From the NCBI GenBank assembly GCA_936440205.1, contig OW387133.1:9638001-9702000 (forward strand): 64,000 nt of DNA. Reading direction: 5' to 3'. The stretch is from Lepidonotus clava (lineage: Eukaryota; Annelida; Polychaeta; Phyllodocida; Polynoidae). The position numbers and the translations under genes are program-made. The first letter of the stretch is position 1. Every line of letters starts with the position of its first letter. The notes below the pieces were generated by a model, which saw nothing but the letters and a program-made list of their open reading frames with translations, did not search any database and had not been told where the DNA came from. Of the stretch, positions 60,925 to 64,000 are shown piece after piece.

Positions 60925-61845
60925 CACACGAATCAAAAGAAGTCCGTATTGGTGCCAACTTTCTATAGAAGCAAGGGGTTTCTGATAAAACGTAAAAGAC
61001 GCAATGGATGATATAGGAAGCCTTATCAGCAATTTGATTATTTTTATATGTGCAACTAGCTGTTTTCCACTAGGTAATCAATGAACATTATGTCTAAATA
61101 AGAACTTTCAATATATTTTGGATATTTTTGTGTACGCACATACATTGTCTAGTTACCTAGTCATTTGGTAGTATTGCATTGTGAAACAGTCTCGTGGAGT
61201 TTCTCTCACTTACGTTAAATTACTAGAGATCATGACATAAGTATTTAATTACTAGTTATTGCTTAAACGTACATTTCTTCATGTTTGACAGTAAATGATA
61301 ATGGTAAAAGTCCAGTGTTGCAGTCATATCATCGGAGCAGTATGCTGTAGTCTTGTCCGTACTACTGTAGTTATTACAGTTCTAAGAGTGTTTACAGTTC
61401 TAAGAATATTTACAGTAATCGTACTGTGATTGAAACGGGAGTGAAAGTTGTTACATTGCGATAATCTTTGCCTGACTAGGTCAGTTGATGTAAACAATTT
61501 GCTATTTGTGCACCTATGTGCATTGTCTTAACACGCGAAAGCGGCACAGTACTGTGATGTTATGGCCATTACCACTCGTGTGTAATTTCTCTACACGTTA
61601 AGTGAGAAGTAGCATTGTATTTTTTCCATCTGTATTTAATTATGTTGAGCCTTATACGATGAAATACGGCCATATTTATAATGAAAATAGAACAAAAGGG
61701 AATCAAGACTAATGGAGACATTTTATTTCAGTATTCATATTTCAGAATTACACATCTTGGGGAAAATATCCCCCGGGAAAATATTCACCTTGTGATATTC
61801 TAAATGTTGTAAGAGGAGAAATAAAAAATTTCGTACGTGCGTTTG
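60925..61845 (+). other. 3' UTR of the HEAT-repeat gene
   Basis: After the TAG at 60922-60924 there is about 900 bp of AT-rich DNA without further coding. It ends in AATAAA at 61820-61825 followed by a GT-rich stretch (61831-61850), a convincing polyadenylation site. Confidence 0.65.
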
Positions 61846-63757
61846 TTCCATTAAAATAACGAGTGTTGTTATTGATAAAACAAATCATATTGCGACAAAA
61901 GGATTAACTCCTTTTACTAGTTGGACAACGACCTTAGTGGTATGTTAGATTGTTAATTTGTAAAACATCTATTTATTCGATGCAACACTTCTAATAAATA
62001 AATCATTGCATAGATTAATTATGTTTCATCTTTTCTATAAATATAATTGCGAATGAATATAAGCGGACGAACACAATACTGTACAGGAATGTACGATTTA
62101 CACAAGATGTCCAATACTGTCTCATGAAACAAGATGAACGAATGTATAAGCTAGCGTGAGTTTAACGCGACTGGGCGACAAGCTGCGCGACACATTATGT
62201 AATAGTTAAAGTTGGTCAGTGGGAGTAGCACGATTGGGGACCCTTGGAAAAATAGGTCGACCTTTAAAAATCAGGACTTTTATTTCATTTAAGGACAAAA
62301 AAGTGAAAATTTGTTAAATGACTATTACCTCATCTCCCCTCATGCAAAATTTGAATTTTTCCCTTTCATCTATTGCATTTTGACAAGTGTTACAATTCTG
62401 GTTTCTTGTGTCCCCCGACAATGGCGGCCCCCATGGCCCAACTCGCGTATGGACTATAGTGACAACTAAAGATATATGTAGCCTGTATCAGGTAATCAAC
62501 CATACCGTAAAATCCCTAGTTATACTTATAGCCGCGTCTGAAATAAAGGCTAGTCTCGGAAATGTAAGTAAATGAGGCCTCAACATTAGGGGTGGCACGG
62601 TTCGGCCTAGATAAGGGTTTTACCCGACCTTTTACATTGTGACTTCTGAAAAAGGCTCTGAAAAAAGCTGGTCTCGAAGACAGTCAGAAGTTGGGGTGTG
62701 GCTTGAAATCAGGCTTTTCCGGTTAGTCAGATGCAACAAGATGACGTAAGGCAGTCTAACCTGAGTATTACTACTACTATAAGCGTGGTCATACCATCCA
62801 TAGAGGGGGTCTTCCATTAAGTATGTACGCTCCAAGGGGGATGGGGGATCTGGGACTTTTGAAAATGTGCGTACGTTCCTGTACAAAGCCAATGCATATT
62901 TTGGCCTGTGAGGTGGGGGGGGGGGGGGTCTGAATTTTTTTAAAGTGTGCATAAGTACTAAATGGAAGGCCCCTTAGCAAACTTTCAAATGTTTTTTCCG
63001 TAGAACAAAAATGGTGAATTATGGCACAACTTTGTGTGAAAGGGATGACAACTTTTTGTAAGGGCACTTCAGAAATGGCATAAAGCGAAATTTACTATCA
63101 TTGTAAAATACATTATTACAAGGAAAACACAATTGACTAGTAAACTGTGGAGGTAATGAGAATGTAAGGCAACGTGTAACATTGGTCCTTATTTGTACAG
63201 ACCAGATCTTCTACATTTTGAAGACCAACAACAGTTATATACAGCTAATACAATTATGTTTTGGGGTAGATTTCAGATCTGAGTAACATATCTATAGATT
63301 TCCTATTTGGAAGACTTAGCTCACCCTTTTTAACATTTGCATCAAAGGATGACTGGACCACGTATTTCTTGAATTTCCATCTAGGTAGTATTATCAAGTG
63401 AGTTATCAAACAACCTCTTCACCAGTATTAAATGAAGAATACGTAATTCTGCTTACTCAGTATCAAGTGTTGGATTGTATAAGGCACATGATGTTTAAAT
63501 ATATGTAACAATGTATATCATATATACCTCTTCTTTATATACACATATAACAACATTAGTTAAATATTCTATAGTTAGAATCAATATTTCCCATACACCC
63601 TTCAAATCACAGCCAGATCATGAGCCCTAAATGGTTGACCAAATTATAAAGTTGCACAAAACCAACTAGTCAATGCATTTTATAACCCTTAACCGATGCT
63701 GAACAACTACTATACTAGGACAAGCCTTTCTGAATGATAAATTCAAAAACAAGTTCC
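61846..63757. other. Intergenic region between the two convergent genes
   Basis: The HEAT-repeat gene and the NPF-protein gene converge here. Apart from the MITE at 62805-62973 I see AT-rich DNA with no coding frame. The part next to 63757 must contain the 3' UTR of the NPF-protein gene. Confidence 0.6.
62805..62973. mobile_element. MITE with CTTCCATTAAGTA-type ends
   Basis: GGGTCTTCCATTAAGTATGT at the left pairs with GTACTAAATGGAAGGCCCC at the right. The interior carries GTGCGTACG and a G-tract (62916-62928). It lies between the HEAT-repeat gene and the NPF gene. Confidence 0.75.
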
Positions 63758-64000
63758 TCAGTCAAAATATTCATCTTCATCTGGCTCTTCAAATGGATTG
63801 GTGTTTTTTGATTTGGCTCCTTCCTCAAATGGGTTGGTCATGTCGGCGGCCTTACGCTCGACTTTAGTGGGCAGTCCGCCAGGGGTAGAGCCCACGCTGG
63901 TTAGCACAATGCTGCCTGAGGACACCTGCTTCACCAAGGAAGCGGCGGCGGACTTTTTGAGGTCCTCGCTGGCCTGTGGTGGCAGTTCTTTGAGTGGGGG
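63758..64000 (-). CDS. C-terminal 80 codons of an NPF-motif protein (partial, runs off the window)
   Basis: The minus strand is open from the window edge to a TGA at 63758-63760. The tail is rich in Ser, Ala and Pro, then carries two NPFEE motifs about 10 residues apart and ends DEDEYFD. Asn-Pro-Phe motifs bind EH domains of endocytic proteins, so an endocytic or recycling adaptor is plausible, but the catalytic or folded part lies outside the window and I cannot name the protein. Codon use is GC-rich like the exons of the other two genes, in contrast to the AT-rich DNA downstream. Confidence 0.75.
   Translation of the reverse strand, partial: PPLKELPPQASEDLKKSAAASLVKQVSSGSIVLTSVGSTPGGLPTKVERKAADMTNPFEEGAKSKNTNPFEEPDEDEYFD

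Overview
The window comes from an animal nuclear genome. It has spliced, intron-rich genes with GT-AG junctions, an AT-rich background with sharp GC/CpG-rich islands, and many small inverted-repeat transposons. Protein similarity and repeat style suggest a marine invertebrate. A non-vertebrate deuterostome such as a cephalochordate or hemichordate is my preferred guess, but lophotrochozoans are not excluded and I cannot name the species.

Layout. Positions 1 to about 28,550 hold no gene I can support. This is a gene-free stretch with about fifteen GC-rich islands 200-1,800 bp long, separated by AT-rich DNA. Two islands (18.8-20.7 kb and 26.3-27.6 kb) are real CpG islands. The stretch also holds a tandem array of perfect cAMP-response elements (21.4 kb), a GLI-GLI-TCF-SOX motif cluster (26.4 kb), a GATA/E-box cluster (9.7 kb), a tRNA-derived SINE with target duplication (24.2 kb), a TTAA-flanked piggyBac-like MITE (1.7 kb) and a pair of paralogous segments (20.9 and 22.1 kb).

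From 48,322 down to about 28,580 on the minus strand lies XRN2, the nuclear 5'-3' exoribonuclease of transcription termination. I could place 29 coding exons in frame, including an 18-nt microexon that carries half of the active-site GADAD motif. Head-to-head with it, 190 bp between start codons, a second gene runs on the plus strand from 48,513 to 60,924. It has 16 exons encoding a 675-residue HEAT-repeat protein that I do not recognise by name. The last 80 codons of a third gene enter from the right edge on the minus strand (63,758-64,000); its product ends in two NPF motifs and an acidic tail.

The most unusual object is at 52,141-53,033. The 3' end of exon 5 of the HEAT-repeat gene, together with its splice donor, is tandemly repeated 15 times into the following intron. 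Every 57-bp (or 45-bp) unit carries a pyrimidine-rich CAG|GTAAGC junction that reads as both acceptor and donor, the form of a recursive splice site. Other finds are a solo LTR in XRN2 intron 1 that contains a 10-bp minisatellite, a hAT-like MITE family with at least six copies (four in XRN2 introns), and a near-perfect 187-bp palindromic MITE.

In human, XRN2 lies next to NKX2-4 and NKX2-2, with NKX2-4 just beyond the XRN2 3' end. The gene-free stretch here also lies beyond the XRN2 3' end. It may therefore be the regulatory territory of an NK2 homeobox gene to the left of position 1. That is inference, since no homeobox is present in the window.
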